Shown in pieces: positions 18,396 to 27,330 of a stretch of 64,000 bases of DNA (its first letter is position 1; each line of letters begins with the position of its first letter). The stretch lies in contig NZ_CP043641.1 in the NCBI RefSeq assembly GCF_014217625.1, forward strand, positions 434,001 to 498,000, in the 5' to 3' direction. Both the position numbers and the translations under genes were made by a program. The notes below the pieces were generated by a model. It was not told where the DNA came from and ran no database searches. It saw only the letters and a list, made by a program, of their open reading frames with translations. The stretch is from Leifsonia shinshuensis. GTDB lineage: Bacteria; Actinomycetota; Actinomycetes; Actinomycetales; Microbacteriaceae.

Positions 18396-18486
18396 GGGAC
18401 AGGCCCTGTAGCCGGGCGTCCCTGGCGTCAATCCCTCTCTCTTGCAGGTGAAAGACCCTGCGCAGCGCGCCCCTGTGCGCGTTGCG
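18396..18486 (+). promoter_or_regulatory. structured 5' leader of rpsD (candidate r-protein autoregulatory RNA)
   Basis: Three hairpins can be drawn. (1) GGGAC (18396-18400) plus GCCC (18403-18406) pair with GGGC (18414-18417) plus GTCCC (18418-18422), giving 9 pairs with a 2-base bulge. (2) GCAGG (18444-18448) pairs with CCTGC (18457-18461). (3) CGCAGCGCGC (18461-18470) pairs with GCGCGTTGCG (18477-18486), giving ten pairs including one G-U, loop CCCUGU. The ribosome-binding region GAAAGGA follows about 26 bases later. Feedback by S4, as seen in other bacteria with different RNA folds, is inference. Confidence 0.45.
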
Positions 18487-18521
18487 ACCAACATTCGTAG
18501 AGAGAAAACCGAAAGGAAATC

Positions 18522-19145
18522 GTGTCTTCACGTTCCCGCAGCAAGACCCGCGAGTCGCGCGCCCTGGGCATCGCCCTGACCCCGAAGGCGGCCCGCTACA
18601 TGGAGAAGCGCCCGTACGCTCCGGGTGAGCACGGCCGCACCAAGCGCAAGCAGGACTCCGACTACGCCGTGCGTCTGCGCGAGAAGCAGCGTCTGCGCGC
18701 CCAGTACGGCATCCTCGAGAAGCAGATCCGCATCGCGTTCGAGGAGGCCCGCCGTTCGCAGGGCCTGACCGGTGAGAACCTGGTCGAGCTGCTCGAGATG
18801 CGTCTGGACGCCCTCGTCCTGCGCGCCGGCTTCGCCCGCACCATCTCGCAGGCCCGCCAGTTCGTGGTGCACCGCCACATCCTCGTCGACGGCAAGATCG
18901 TGGACCGCCCCTCCTTCCGCGTGAAGCCGGGTCAGCTCATCCACGTCAAGGCCCGCTCCGAGGGGACCGAGCCCTTCCAGGTCGCGGCCGCCGGCGGTCA
19001 CGTCGACGTCCTGCCCAAGGTCCCGGCCTACCTCGATGTCGAGATCGACAAGCTCCAGGCCCGCCTCGTGCGCCGCCCGAAGCGCGCCGAGGTGCCCGTC
19101 ACCTGCGACGTCCAGCTCGTCGTCGAGTACTACGCCGCCCGCTAA
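18522..19145 (+). CDS. rpsD: 30S ribosomal protein S4
   Basis: A 207-residue primary 16S rRNA-binding protein of the small subunit. It starts MSSRSRSKTRESRALGIALT and contains MEKRPYAPGEHGRTKRKQ. The S4 RNA-binding domain (MRLDALVLRAGFARTISQAR, then VDGKIVDRPSFRVKPGQ) and conserved C-terminus (RPKRAEVPV) are intact. The N-terminus has no CxxC zinc-ligand cysteines, so it is the zinc-free (C-minus) paralogue. It stands alone rather than in the alpha operon with rpsM/rpsK/rpoA. Its own promoter, structured leader and terminator make it a single-gene unit. The GTG start follows GAAAGGA. Confidence 0.98.
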   Translation: MSSRSRSKTRESRALGIALTPKAARYMEKRPYAPGEHGRTKRKQDSDYAVRLREKQRLRAQYGILEKQIRIAFEEARRSQGLTGENLVELLEMRLDALVLRAGFARTISQARQFVVHRHILVDGKIVDRPSFRVKPGQLIHVKARSEGTEPFQVAAAGGHVDVLPKVPAYLDVEIDKLQARLVRRPKRAEVPVTCDVQLVVEYYAAR

Positions 19146-19165
19146 GGCGAGCGAGACTCCCGTGG

Positions 19166-19197
19166 AACGGGGTCGCGGCTTCGGCCGCGGCCCCGTT
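19166..19197 (+). terminator. strong rho-independent-type terminator after rpsD
   Basis: The arms 19166-19179 and 19184-19197 form a 14-pair stem (one G-U) closed by a UUCG tetraloop, 20 bases after the rpsD stop. The tail is CTCGCGTTC rather than a T-run, as is usual in high-GC actinobacteria. It is the clearest terminator in the window. Confidence 0.8.
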
Positions 19198-19280
19198 CTC
19201 GCGTTCGCGGGGGTCCACCCGGACGCCGTCTTCCCGTACGCTGGGGGTCGTATGCCCGTCACGGAATGGAGGGAGCCGAC

Positions 19281-19658
19281 ATGTCCGGAGGCGACATCGC
19301 CGGTCTGATCGCTGCGGCCGTGTTCGCGGTCCTGGTCGGATTCATCGCGGTCCCGCTGCTGAAGCTCGGCCGCGTCCTCGACTCCACGCGCGACGCCATC
19401 AAGGAAGCCAGCGACGGCATCACGCCGATCCTGGAGGAGACGGCGACCACCATCCAGGAGACGAACAAGCAGCTCGCCCGCGTCGACACCATCACCAGGA
19501 ACGTCGCCGACGTGACCGGGAACGTCTCGGCGCTCGTGGCCCTGTTCGCCGCCACCGTCGGCGGTCCACTCATCAAGCTCGCGGGCTTCAGCGCCGCGGT
19601 CCGGGCTGCGCTCCGGGTGCCGGGGACCTCCCGGCGTTCGCGCCGCGAGGCGGACTAG
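19281..19658 (+). CDS. DUF948-family membrane-anchored protein
   Basis: A 125-residue protein. One N-terminal membrane helix (about 5-25: AGLIAAAVFAVLVGFIAVPL) precedes a heptad-like helical region (EETATTIQETNKQLARVDTI, then NVADVTGNVSALVALFAATV). This is the pattern of DUF948 proteins. It sits between rpsD and alaS, a conserved spot for this family in Micrococcales. The role is unknown; a helical membrane-tethered scaffold is a guess from shape. Start ATG 19281 follows GGAGGGAG (19268-19275); a longer in-frame reading from 19266 lacks a ribosome site. Confidence 0.85.
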   Translation: MSGGDIAGLIAAAVFAVLVGFIAVPLLKLGRVLDSTRDAIKEASDGITPILEETATTIQETNKQLARVDTITRNVADVTGNVSALVALFAATVGGPLIKLAGFSAAVRAALRVPGTSRRSRREAD

Positions 19659-19725
19659 ACTTGCGCGAGTGCGCTGAACGCGCGCAGCTGCGCGTAGCGC
19701 GCATCCAGGGAGGGAAGATCCGGCA

Positions 19726-19917
19726 ATGAAGAGTTTCCTGTGGCTCCTGATCGGCGTGGCCCTCGGCTTCGTCGTCGCCCACAAGGTCAACGAGACCCCC
19801 AAGGGTCGCGAGTTCTTCGGTTCGCTCGACAAGAAGGCGCGCGACTTCGGCGAGGCCGTCTCCGACGGCTACCGTCAGCGCGAGGCGGAGCTCCGCTCGG
19901 CCATCGACGGCGACTGA
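19726..19917 (+). CDS. small membrane-anchored conserved protein upstream of alaS
   Basis: A 63-residue protein with an N-terminal membrane helix (FLWLLIGVALGFVVAHKV), then a polar helical tail (EFFGSLDKKARDFGEAVSDG). It follows the DUF948 gene by 67 bases in the same direction and precedes alaS by 59. GGAGGGAAGA lies about 11 bases before the ATG. The pairing of this small protein with DUF948 upstream of alaS is familiar in this family. Function unknown; both may be part of the same membrane assembly (inference). Confidence 0.75.
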   Translation: MKSFLWLLIGVALGFVVAHKVNETPKGREFFGSLDKKARDFGEAVSDGYRQREAELRSAIDGD

Positions 19918-19976
19918 CCTCCCGCGTTTTCGACGACTCTCGTCTCCCCGCTCCACCTCTCGATCGACCGGAAACC

Positions 19977-22634
19977 ATGCAGACTGCTGAAATCCACCGC
20001 CGCTGGCTCGACTTCTTCGCCACGCGCGGCCACACCGTCGTCCCGTCCGCCTCGCTCGTCAGCGACGACCCGTCGCTGCTGTTCACGGTGGCCGGGATGG
20101 TGCCCTTCGTCCCGTACCTGACCGGCGTCGTCCCGGCACCGTTCCCGCGCGCGACGAGCGTCCAGAAGTGCATCCGCACGCTGGACATCGAGGAGGTCGG
20201 CAAGACCCCGCGGCACGGCACGTTCTTCCAGATGTGCGGCAACTTCTCGTTCGGCGACTACTTCAAGGAGCAGGCGATCACGTTCGCCTGGGACCTCCTG
20301 ACGCTGCCCGAGGACGAGGGCGGCCTCGGCTTCGACCCGGAGGACCTCTGGGTCACGGTGTACGAGGAGGACGACGAGGCCCGGGAGATCTGGACCCGGG
20401 TCGCCGGCCTCCCCGCCGAGCGCATCCAGGGCCTCGGCAAGGACACCAACTACTGGTCGACCGGCCAGCCCGGCCCGGCCGGCCCCTGCTCGGAGATCTT
20501 CTTCGACCGCGGCCCGGCGTACGGAATCGACGGAGGCCCGGCGACCGACGACGACCGCTACGTCGAGATCTGGAACCTCGTGTTCATGCAGTACCTGCGC
20601 GGCGAGGGCACGGGTAAGAAGGACTTCGAGATCCTGGGCGACCTGCCGAAGAAGAACATCGACACGGGGCTCGGCCTGGAGCGCGTCGCGTTCATCAAGC
20701 AGGGCGTCGACAACATGTACGAGATCGACCAGGTCCGCCCGGTGCTCGACCGCGCGGCCGTGCTGGCCGGCAAGCCGTACGGCAACGAGGCGCACGAGGA
20801 CGACGTCCGCCTGCGCGTGGTCGCCGACCACGTCCGCAGCGCGCTCATGCTGATGACCGACGGTGTGACGCCGTCCAACGAGGGCCGCGGCTACGTGCTG
20901 CGCCGCCTGCTGCGCCGCACGGTGCGCGCGATGCGCCTGCTGGGCGTCGAGACCGCGACGTTCCCCGAGCTGTTCCCGGCCTCGCGCGACGCGATGAAGG
21001 CGGCCTACCCGGAGGTAGAGGCCGAGTTCGCGCGCACGTCGCAGCTCGCCTACGCGGAGGAGGAGACCTTCCTGCGCACCCTGGCCTCCGGCACGAGCAT
21101 CCTCGACACCGCCGTGGCGAACACCAAGGGCGCAGGCAAGGACGAGCTCGCCGGCGACACGGCGTTCCTGCTGCACGACACCTACGGCTTCCCGATCGAC
21201 CTGACCCTGGAGATGGCGGAGGAGGCCGGCCTCAGCGTCGACCGCGCCGCGTTCGACACCCTGATGGCGGACCAGCGCGCCCGCGCGAAGGCGGACGCCA
21301 AGGCGAAGAAGACGGCTCTCGCCGACCTGTCGGTCTACAGCGCGTTCCGCGCGCAGGGCGAGACGGTGTTCACCGGCTACACCGACCTCGAGACGGAGTC
21401 GAGCGTGCTCGGCCTGATCGTGGACGGCCAATCCGTGAACGTTGCCCGCGAGGGCCAGGTCGCGGAGGTCATCCTCGGCGCGACCGCGCTCTACGCGGAG
21501 TCCGGCGGTCAGAGCGCGGACGCCGGCACGATCGTCGGCCCGGGCTACGAGCTCGACGTCCTCGACGTCCAGAAGCCGGTCAAGGGGCTGATCAGCCACA
21601 AGGTGCTGGTGCGCAGCGGCGAGGTCGGCGTGGGTGCGCCCGCGACCAGCCTGGTCGACGCGCAGTACCGGCGCGGCGCCACGCAGGCGCACTCCGGCAC
21701 GCACATCATCCACGCGGCGTTGCGCCAGGTGCTCGGCCCCAACGCGCACCAGTCCGGCTCGTTCAACAAGGCCGGCTACCTGCGCCTCGACTTCTCCTGG
21801 AACCAGGCGCTGTCGCCGGAGACCCGCAGCGAGATCGAGGAGATCTCCAACAACGCGATCCGCGACAACCTGCAGGTGACCACCCGCGAGCTGCCGCTGG
21901 CGGAGGCCAAGGCGCTCGGCGCGATGGCGCTGTTCGGCGAGAAGTACGGCGACGTCGTGCGCGTGGTCGACATCGGCGGCCCGTGGTCGCGCGAGCTCTG
22001 CGCCGGCACGCACGTGTCGACCAGCGCGGAGATCGGCATGATCAACCTGGTCAGCGAATCGTCGGTCGGCTCGACCAATCGCCGCGTGGAGTCGCTGGTC
22101 GGCTTGGAAGCCTTCCAGGACCTCGCCGTCGAGCGCACGATCGTCTCGCAGCTCTCCGGCGCCCTCAAGACGCCGCGCGAGCAGCTCCCCGAGAAGATCG
22201 CGGACCTGATGGCGAACCTGAAGGCGGCCGAGAAGCGCATCCAGGCCTTCGAGGCCCGCGCGGTGCTCGATAAGGTGCCGGCGCTGCTGGAGTCCGCCAC
22301 CCGTCGTGGCGCGGTCACCGTGGTGGCCGAGGACGCCGGAACGCTGAACTCCGCCGACGACCTGCGCCTGCTGGTGACGACCGTGCGCGAGCGGCTCGGC
22401 TCGGACGCGGCCACCGTCGCGCTCGCGGCGCGTGCGGCGGGCAAGCCCGTCGTGATCGTCGCGACCAACCAGGCCGCGCGCGACGCCGGCGTCAACGCGG
22501 GCGCGCTCGCCAAGACGGCCTCAGGCGTGCTCGGTGGCGGCGGCGGCGGCAAGGCCGACCTCGCCCAGGGCGGCGGCACGGACGCCGAGGCGATCCCGGC
22601 CGCGCTGTCCGCGGTGGTCTCGGCGATCGGGTAG
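19977..22634 (+). CDS. alaS: alanine--tRNA ligase
   Basis: An 885-residue class II synthetase charging tRNA-Ala. The catalytic core starts at MQTAEIHRRWLDFFATRGHT and contains motif 1-3 regions, including TSVQKCIRTLDIEEVGKTPR and GNFSFGDYFKEQAI. The editing domain carries the zinc ligands HSGTHIIHAAL and CAGTHV. The C-Ala domain ends with the glycine-rich GGGGGGKADLAQGGG, as in the family. Length is standard. The ATG is in frame at 19977; the open frame extends further upstream without conserved sequence. ruvX follows 3 bases after the stop. Confidence 0.98.
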   Translation: MQTAEIHRRWLDFFATRGHTVVPSASLVSDDPSLLFTVAGMVPFVPYLTGVVPAPFPRATSVQKCIRTLDIEEVGKTPRHGTFFQMCGNFSFGDYFKEQAITFAWDLLTLPEDEGGLGFDPEDLWVTVYEEDDEAREIWTRVAGLPAERIQGLGKDTNYWSTGQPGPAGPCSEIFFDRGPAYGIDGGPATDDDRYVEIWNLVFMQYLRGEGTGKKDFEILGDLPKKNIDTGLGLERVAFIKQGVDNMYEIDQVRPVLDRAAVLAGKPYGNEAHEDDVRLRVVADHVRSALMLMTDGVTPSNEGRGYVLRRLLRRTVRAMRLLGVETATFPELFPASRDAMKAAYPEVEAEFARTSQLAYAEEETFLRTLASGTSILDTAVANTKGAGKDELAGDTAFLLHDTYGFPIDLTLEMAEEAGLSVDRAAFDTLMADQRARAKADAKAKKTALADLSVYSAFRAQGETVFTGYTDLETESSVLGLIVDGQSVNVAREGQVAEVILGATALYAESGGQSADAGTIVGPGYELDVLDVQKPVKGLISHKVLVRSGEVGVGAPATSLVDAQYRRGATQAHSGTHIIHAALRQVLGPNAHQSGSFNKAGYLRLDFSWNQALSPETRSEIEEISNNAIRDNLQVTTRELPLAEAKALGAMALFGEKYGDVVRVVDIGGPWSRELCAGTHVSTSAEIGMINLVSESSVGSTNRRVESLVGLEAFQDLAVERTIVSQLSGALKTPREQLPEKIADLMANLKAAEKRIQAFEARAVLDKVPALLESATRRGAVTVVAEDAGTLNSADDLRLLVTTVRERLGSDAATVALAARAAGKPVVIVATNQAARDAGVNAGALAKTASGVLGGGGGGKADLAQGGGTDAEAIPAALSAVVSAIG

Positions 22635-22637
22635 CGC

Positions 22638-23105
22638 GTGCGCAGTGGAGTGCGACTCGGCATCGACGTCGGGAAGGTGCGGATCGGCGTGAGCCGGTCC
22701 GACCTCCACGGGATGCTGGCGACTCCGGTGGAGACGGTCGCACGCTCCGAGGATGCTGCGGATCGTCGCAGGATCGCGGAGATTGTGACCGAACTCGGAG
22801 TTTTCGAGATTATCGTCGGGTTGCCTCTGGCGCTCTCGGGCGCGCACACCGCGTCGACGGCGGACGCCGTCGCCTTCGCGGAAGCGCTCGACGCCGAGGT
22901 GGACGTCCCGGTGCGGATGGTGGACGAACGGCTCTCGACCGTGTCGGCCCATTCTGCGCTCCGGGCGTCGGGCAAGAACTCGAAAAGCGCGCGTCCGGTG
23001 GTGGATCAGGTGGCCGCCACGATAATTTTGCAGCACGCCCTCGACGCGGAGCGCGCTTCAGGCCGTCCGCCGGGCCAACCCGTCGAACCGAGCATTGGAC
23101 CCTAG
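22638..23105 (+). CDS. ruvX: putative pre-16S rRNA nuclease / Holliday junction resolvase-like RuvX (YqgF)
   Basis: A 155-residue RNase H-fold protein. It has D10 in LGIDVGKVRIGVS, the IIVGLPLALSG motif, E in MVDERLSTVSAHS and the final D in VVDQVAATIILQHAL. These are the four carboxylates of the YqgF family, linked to 16S rRNA 5'-end maturation. The GTG start is 3 bases after alaS; alaS-ruvX-mltG-aroE is a common order. The last about 20 residues are a Pro/Gly-rich tail. Confidence 0.95.
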   Translation: MRSGVRLGIDVGKVRIGVSRSDLHGMLATPVETVARSEDAADRRRIAEIVTELGVFEIIVGLPLALSGAHTASTADAVAFAEALDAEVDVPVRMVDERLSTVSAHSALRASGKNSKSARPVVDQVAATIILQHALDAERASGRPPGQPVEPSIGP

Positions 23106-23106
23106 T

Positions 23107-24726
23107 TTGTCGCAGAACCCGCAGGAGAAGCCGGAGCCCCCCGTCTTCCCGGCCGTGAACCGGCAGCAGCCGATGACCAGGCGCGAAGCGCGCCAGGCCA
23201 GGGAGGCGCAGGAGGCCGCCCAGGCTCGGGATCAGGAGGCGGCGCCCCAGCAGGCGGCGCCCCAGGCGGCGGCACCGCAGGACGCTCCGCAGCCGTCCGG
23301 CGACCGGACCACCCGCGAGGCCGACGCACGCCACCCGCAGACCCCGGGTCCGTGGACTCCTCCTCCCGCCGAGACCCCGGCCAACCGGCAGACGCTGGCC
23401 GGGCTGGACTTCGACTCCGTCGTGACCGGACCCGTGCCCGTCGACGCCGCCGGCCGCCCGGAGCCGGAGCCCGTGGGCGCGGCCGTACGGCACGAGGCCG
23501 GGCACGGCACGGCGCGCGAGCACAGCCGGTTCGAGGACCCCGCGCACGCGATCTTCGCGCCGCTCGCCGAGGACGGCGCCGGCGGTTCCGGCGGCGGGAA
23601 CGGCGACTCGCCGCTCGCGTGGCGCCAGCAGAACTACGTGTCGCACGAGCAGCCCAAGCGCAAGCGGCGCTTGCTGAAGCGGCTCGTGATCACCCTGGTC
23701 GTCATCCTGGTCCTCGGCGGGCTCGCGGCCGGCGGCTTCATGGCGTTCCAGCCGCAGGTCGCGGCGCTGGTGGCGAAGGTCGTGCCGCAGAACAACGACT
23801 ACACCGGCAACGGCACGGGCTCGGTGACCTTCACGATCAAGTCGGGCGACGACGGCAGCTCGATCGCGACGAACCTCCAGAAGGCGGGCGTGACCAAGAG
23901 CTACGACGCCTTCTATTCGCTGGTGCTGCGCCAGCAGCCGCAGATCGTCTGGCAGCCCGGCGTCTTCAAGCTCGCCAAGCAGATGAGCGCGAAGGCCGCC
24001 CTGACGGCGCTGCAGGACCCGGCCAGCCGGATGCAGAACACGGCGGTGATCCCCGAGGGGACCGCCGAGAAGGACGCTCTGCAGACCGTCGCGGACGCCA
24101 CGAAGATCCCGCTGGCCCAGTTGCAGCAGGCCGCGGCGAACCCGGCCGACTTCGGGCTCCCTCCGCAGGCGAAGACCCTCGAGGGCTTCCTCTTCCCTGC
24201 GACGTACACGTTCGCGCCCGGCATCTCGGCGCACGACGCCCTCAAGACGATGGTGGACCGGTCCTTCCAGGCACTCGACCAGGCGGGGGTTCCCGCGGCC
24301 GACCGCTGGAACGACGTGATCCTCGCCTCGATCGTGCAGCGCGAGGCCGGCCTGAAGGACGACTACCCGAAGGTCGCGCGCGTGTTCCTCAACCGGCTCG
24401 CGCAGGGCTGGGACCTCCAGTCCGACGCGACCGTCGCCTATGGAACCGGTCACACCGACCGGGTCGCGACGACCGACGCCGAGCGGGCGGACGCCTCGAA
24501 CCCGTACAACACGTACGCGCACGCCGGCCTCCCGGTCGGGCCGATCTCCAACCCGGGCGACCTCGCGCTGAACGCGGTGACGCACCCTGCGGACGGACCG
24601 TGGATGTACTTCGTGACCTGGAACCTGAAGACCGGCGAGACGATCTTCTCGACGACGCAGGCGGAGCACGAGGCGGCGGTCGCGAAGTGGCAGCAATGGA
24701 TGAAGGACAACCCCGGCTATGAGTGA
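23107..24726 (+). CDS. mltG: endolytic murein transglycosylase MltG
   Basis: A 539-residue (from TTG 23107) YceG/MltG protein that cuts nascent glycan strands. Residues 1-190 are a long cytosolic, Gln/Ala/Pro-rich, probably disordered segment. A basic stretch (KRKRRLLKR) and one membrane helix at about 193-215 follow, then a LysM-like subdomain and the catalytic domain. The conserved glutamate is E413 in ASIVQREAG; VARVFLNRLAQGWDLQSDAT and YNTYAHAGLPVGPISNPG are family signatures. The start is uncertain: TTG 23107 is 1 base after the ruvX stop, and in-frame TTG 23095 overlaps it. The stop overlaps aroE by 8 bases. Confidence 0.93.
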   Translation: MSQNPQEKPEPPVFPAVNRQQPMTRREARQAREAQEAAQARDQEAAPQQAAPQAAAPQDAPQPSGDRTTREADARHPQTPGPWTPPPAETPANRQTLAGLDFDSVVTGPVPVDAAGRPEPEPVGAAVRHEAGHGTAREHSRFEDPAHAIFAPLAEDGAGGSGGGNGDSPLAWRQQNYVSHEQPKRKRRLLKRLVITLVVILVLGGLAAGGFMAFQPQVAALVAKVVPQNNDYTGNGTGSVTFTIKSGDDGSSIATNLQKAGVTKSYDAFYSLVLRQQPQIVWQPGVFKLAKQMSAKAALTALQDPASRMQNTAVIPEGTAEKDALQTVADATKIPLAQLQQAAANPADFGLPPQAKTLEGFLFPATYTFAPGISAHDALKTMVDRSFQALDQAGVPAADRWNDVILASIVQREAGLKDDYPKVARVFLNRLAQGWDLQSDATVAYGTGHTDRVATTDAERADASNPYNTYAHAGLPVGPISNPGDLALNAVTHPADGPWMYFVTWNLKTGETIFSTTQAEHEAAVAKWQQWMKDNPGYE

Positions 24727-26053
24727 CGCACCGAAGCCCCGGCCCGCCGCGAAGTCGCGCGCGGCGAAACCGCGGAAGGCGGAGGACGCCATCGACCCGG
24801 CCGTCGAGAACGGCGTGTCGGAGGCGTCGGCGGAGGAGCTGATCGCCGAACTGGTCGAGGCCGAGCGCGAGGCCGAGGCCGAGGAGGCGGCGATCGCGGA
24901 GGCCGAGGCGGCCGCCGACGAGGAGGAGCCGCTGGAGGACGAGGCCGAGTCTGAGGACGAGAACGAGGCTGAGGCTGAGGACGAGGACGAGGCTGCAGAC
25001 GAGGACGAGGCTGCGGACGACGCCGCGGATCGGCCCGAGCCCGAAGCCGCGGACGAGGTCTTCGTCGAGGTCGTCGAGGTCGAGGAGATCATCGAGACCG
25101 TGGACGAGGACGGCGTGATCGAGGTCGAGGAGGTCGACGCGGTCGTCGTCGACGCCGTCCCGGCCGCCGCCGCCTCGCGCCGCCTGGCCGTCCTCGGCTC
25201 GCCGATCGGCCACTCCAAGTCGCCCGCCCTACACCGCGCCGCCTACGAAGCACTGGGCCTGGACTGGTCGTACGATCAGCTCGACGTCAGCGGGGCCGGG
25301 CTGTCCGCCTTCCTCGACGGCCTGGGCGAGGAGTGGCGGGGCCTGTCGCTGACGATGCCGCTCAAGCAGTCCGTCATCCCGCTGCTGACCGAGACCGACC
25401 GGGTCGCGGAGCAGACCGGCGTGGCCAACACCGTGCTGCTCGACGGCGACGACATCAGCGGCTTCAACACCGACGTCGCGGGCATCGTCCGTGCGCTGTC
25501 CGCCGCCGGACTGGAGGAGGCACGTTACGTGCACATCCTCGGCGGGGGAGCGACCGCCGCCTCCGCCCTGGTCGCCGCGGCCGAGCTCGGCGCCGAGCGC
25601 GTCGACGTGCACGTGCGCGACCTGCAGAAGAGCGTCTGGCTGGAGCCGCTGGCCCATCAGCTCGGGCTGATGATCCGGATCCGGTCGTTCGCGCAGGCCG
25701 ACCGCTCGCTGGACGTGCCCCAGCTCGTGATCAGCACGCTGCCGGGCGGCGCCTCCACCGAGGCGATCTACACCGACTCGACGCGACGCCAGGCCGTGCT
25801 GCTCGACGTGGCGTACGACCCGTGGCCGAGCGTGCTCGCGAAGGCCTGGCAGGCCGTCGGCGGACGCGTCGTCTCCGGGCTCGCGATGCTCGCGCAGCAG
25901 GCGCTCCTGCAGGTGCGGATCTTCGTCTCCGGCGACGTGCTGCAGCCGCTGCCGGACGAGGAGGGCGTGCTGGAGGCCATGCTCGCCGCGGTCGGCATCG
26001 ACGCGGAGGGCGCGCCGGTGGGCGACGGCTCGGTGGAGGGCGAAGCCGAGTAG
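24719..26053 (+). CDS. aroE: shikimate dehydrogenase with long acidic N-terminal extension
   Basis: A 444-residue protein; typical AroE is about 270-290. Residues 1-20 are basic (seven Lys/Arg). Residues 21-140 are extremely acidic (57 of 120 are Asp/Glu, almost no basic residues from 41 on). The dehydrogenase starts at about 154 (LAVLGSPIGHSKSPALH). The catalytic pair is K216 (LTMPLKQSV) and D252 (GFNTDVAG), and the NADP loop is ILGGGATAAS. It reduces 3-dehydroshikimate to shikimate. The ATG overlaps the mltG stop, so the extension is probably translated; no ATG with a ribosome site precedes the catalytic domain. DNA encoding the extension is a low-complexity GAGGCTGAGGACGAG-type tract. Confidence 0.93.
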   Translation: MSDAPKPRPAAKSRAAKPRKAEDAIDPAVENGVSEASAEELIAELVEAEREAEAEEAAIAEAEAAADEEEPLEDEAESEDENEAEAEDEDEAADEDEAADDAADRPEPEAADEVFVEVVEVEEIIETVDEDGVIEVEEVDAVVVDAVPAAAASRRLAVLGSPIGHSKSPALHRAAYEALGLDWSYDQLDVSGAGLSAFLDGLGEEWRGLSLTMPLKQSVIPLLTETDRVAEQTGVANTVLLDGDDISGFNTDVAGIVRALSAAGLEEARYVHILGGGATAASALVAAAELGAERVDVHVRDLQKSVWLEPLAHQLGLMIRIRSFAQADRSLDVPQLVISTLPGGASTEAIYTDSTRRQAVLLDVAYDPWPSVLAKAWQAVGGRVVSGLAMLAQQALLQVRIFVSGDVLQPLPDEEGVLEAMLAAVGIDAEGAPVGDGSVEGEAE

Positions 26054-26104
26054 GCCGGGCCGTCCTCGGCCGTAACGGCGCAAGGCCGCCCCCTGCCGCT
26101 GTGC

Positions 26105-26110
26105 CAGAAT
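26105..26110 (+). promoter_or_regulatory. -10 hexamer CAGAAT, leaderless aroC start
   Basis: CAGAAT ends 6 bases before the aroC ATG at 26117, without a ribosome-binding site. The aroE-aroC gap is 63 bases, so aroC-aroK-aroB may start a separate transcript. Confidence 0.4.
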
Positions 26111-26116
26111 CGAAGC

Positions 26117-27325
26117 ATGCTTCGTTGGCTCACGGCCGGGGAATCCCACGGCCCCGAACTCATCGCCGTCCTGGAGGGGCTCCCCGCCGGGGTCCCCGTC
26201 TCGCTGGACGCCGTCCGCGCCGATCTCGCCCGCCGCAAGCTGGGCTATGGCCGCGGCGCGCGGATGAAGTTCGAGCAGGACGCGCTGGAGGTCTCCGGCG
26301 GCGTCCGCCACGGCCTGAGCCTCGGCAGCCCCATCGCGCTGCGCATCGGCAACACCGAGTGGCCGAAGTGGGTCGACGTCATGAGCCCGGAGCCGGTCGA
26401 GCCGGAGAAGCTGGAGAGCGGCCGCGGCGCCGCGCTGACGCGTCCGCGCCCTGGCCACGCCGACCTGGTCGGCATGCAGAAGTACGGCTTCGACGAGGCC
26501 CGTCCGGTCCTGGAGCGCGCCAGCGCCCGGGAGACCGCCGCCCGCGTCGCGCTCGGCGCCGTCGCCCGCTCGTTCCTCGCCGAGCTCGGCATCACGCTGG
26601 TCAGCCACACGCTGTCGATCGGCCCGGTCCGCGTCCCCGAGGACGCGCCGCTGCCCACGCCCGCCGACGTCGCCGCGCTCGACGCCGACCCGCTGCGCTG
26701 CTTCCACCCGGCCACCTCCGAGCGGATGGTCGCCGAGGTGGACGACGCCCACAAGGAGGGCGACACCCTCGGCGGCGTCGTGGAGGTGCTCGCCTACGGC
26801 CTGCCGCCGGGGCTCGGCTCGCACGTGCACTGGGACCGCCGCCTCGACGCGCAGCTCGCCGCCGCGCTGATGGGCATCCAGGCGATCAAGGGCGTGGAGG
26901 TCGGCGACGGCTTCCTCACGACCACCCGCCGCGGTTCGCAGGCGCACGACGAACTCGTGGCCGAGGACGGCGAGATCCAGCGCACCAGCGACAAGGCCGG
27001 CGGCACCGAGGGCGGCATGAGCACCGGCAGCGTGCTGCGCGTCCGCGCCGGCATGAAGCCCATCGCCACCGTCCCGCACGCGCTGCGCACGATCGACATC
27101 GCCACGAGCGAGGCCGCTCCTGCGCACCACCAGCGCTCCGACGTCTGTGCGGTCCCCGCGGCCGGCGTGGTCGCGGAAGCCATGGTCGCGCTCGTGCTCG
27201 CGAACGCGGTGCTGGAGAAGTTCGGCGGCGACTCGGTCACCGAGACGGCGCGCAACCTCCGCGGCTACCTCGACGCCATCCCGCAGAACCTGGCGACGGA
27301 GCGCGTCAGCGCGCCCTACGCCTGA
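26117..27325 (+). CDS. aroC: chorismate synthase
   Basis: A 402-residue FMN-dependent enzyme converting EPSP to chorismate. It begins [20 protein letters not shown] (family signature), then [49 protein letters not shown] and [20 protein letters not shown]. Length is normal. aroK starts 5 bases after its stop, so the shikimate genes form one operon from here. Chorismate made here feeds the trpE branch encoded further right. Confidence 0.97.
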   Translation: MLRWLTAGESHGPELIAVLEGLPAGVPVSLDAVRADLARRKLGYGRGARMKFEQDALEVSGGVRHGLSLGSPIALRIGNTEWPKWVDVMSPEPVEPEKLESGRGAALTRPRPGHADLVGMQKYGFDEARPVLERASARETAARVALGAVARSFLAELGITLVSHTLSIGPVRVPEDAPLPTPADVAALDADPLRCFHPATSERMVAEVDDAHKEGDTLGGVVEVLAYGLPPGLGSHVHWDRRLDAQLAAALMGIQAIKGVEVGDGFLTTTRRGSQAHDELVAEDGEIQRTSDKAGGTEGGMSTGSVLRVRAGMKPIATVPHALRTIDIATSEAAPAHHQRSDVCAVPAAGVVAEAMVALVLANAVLEKFGGDSVTETARNLRGYLDAIPQNLATERVSAPYA

Positions 27326-27330
27326 GCACC

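Noticed and set aside
24940..25030. GAGGCTGAGGACGAG-like repeats as a CRISPR or regulatory array
   Set aside because: Units are short, contiguous, irregular and in codon phase; they encode the acidic tail of AroE and have no spacers.
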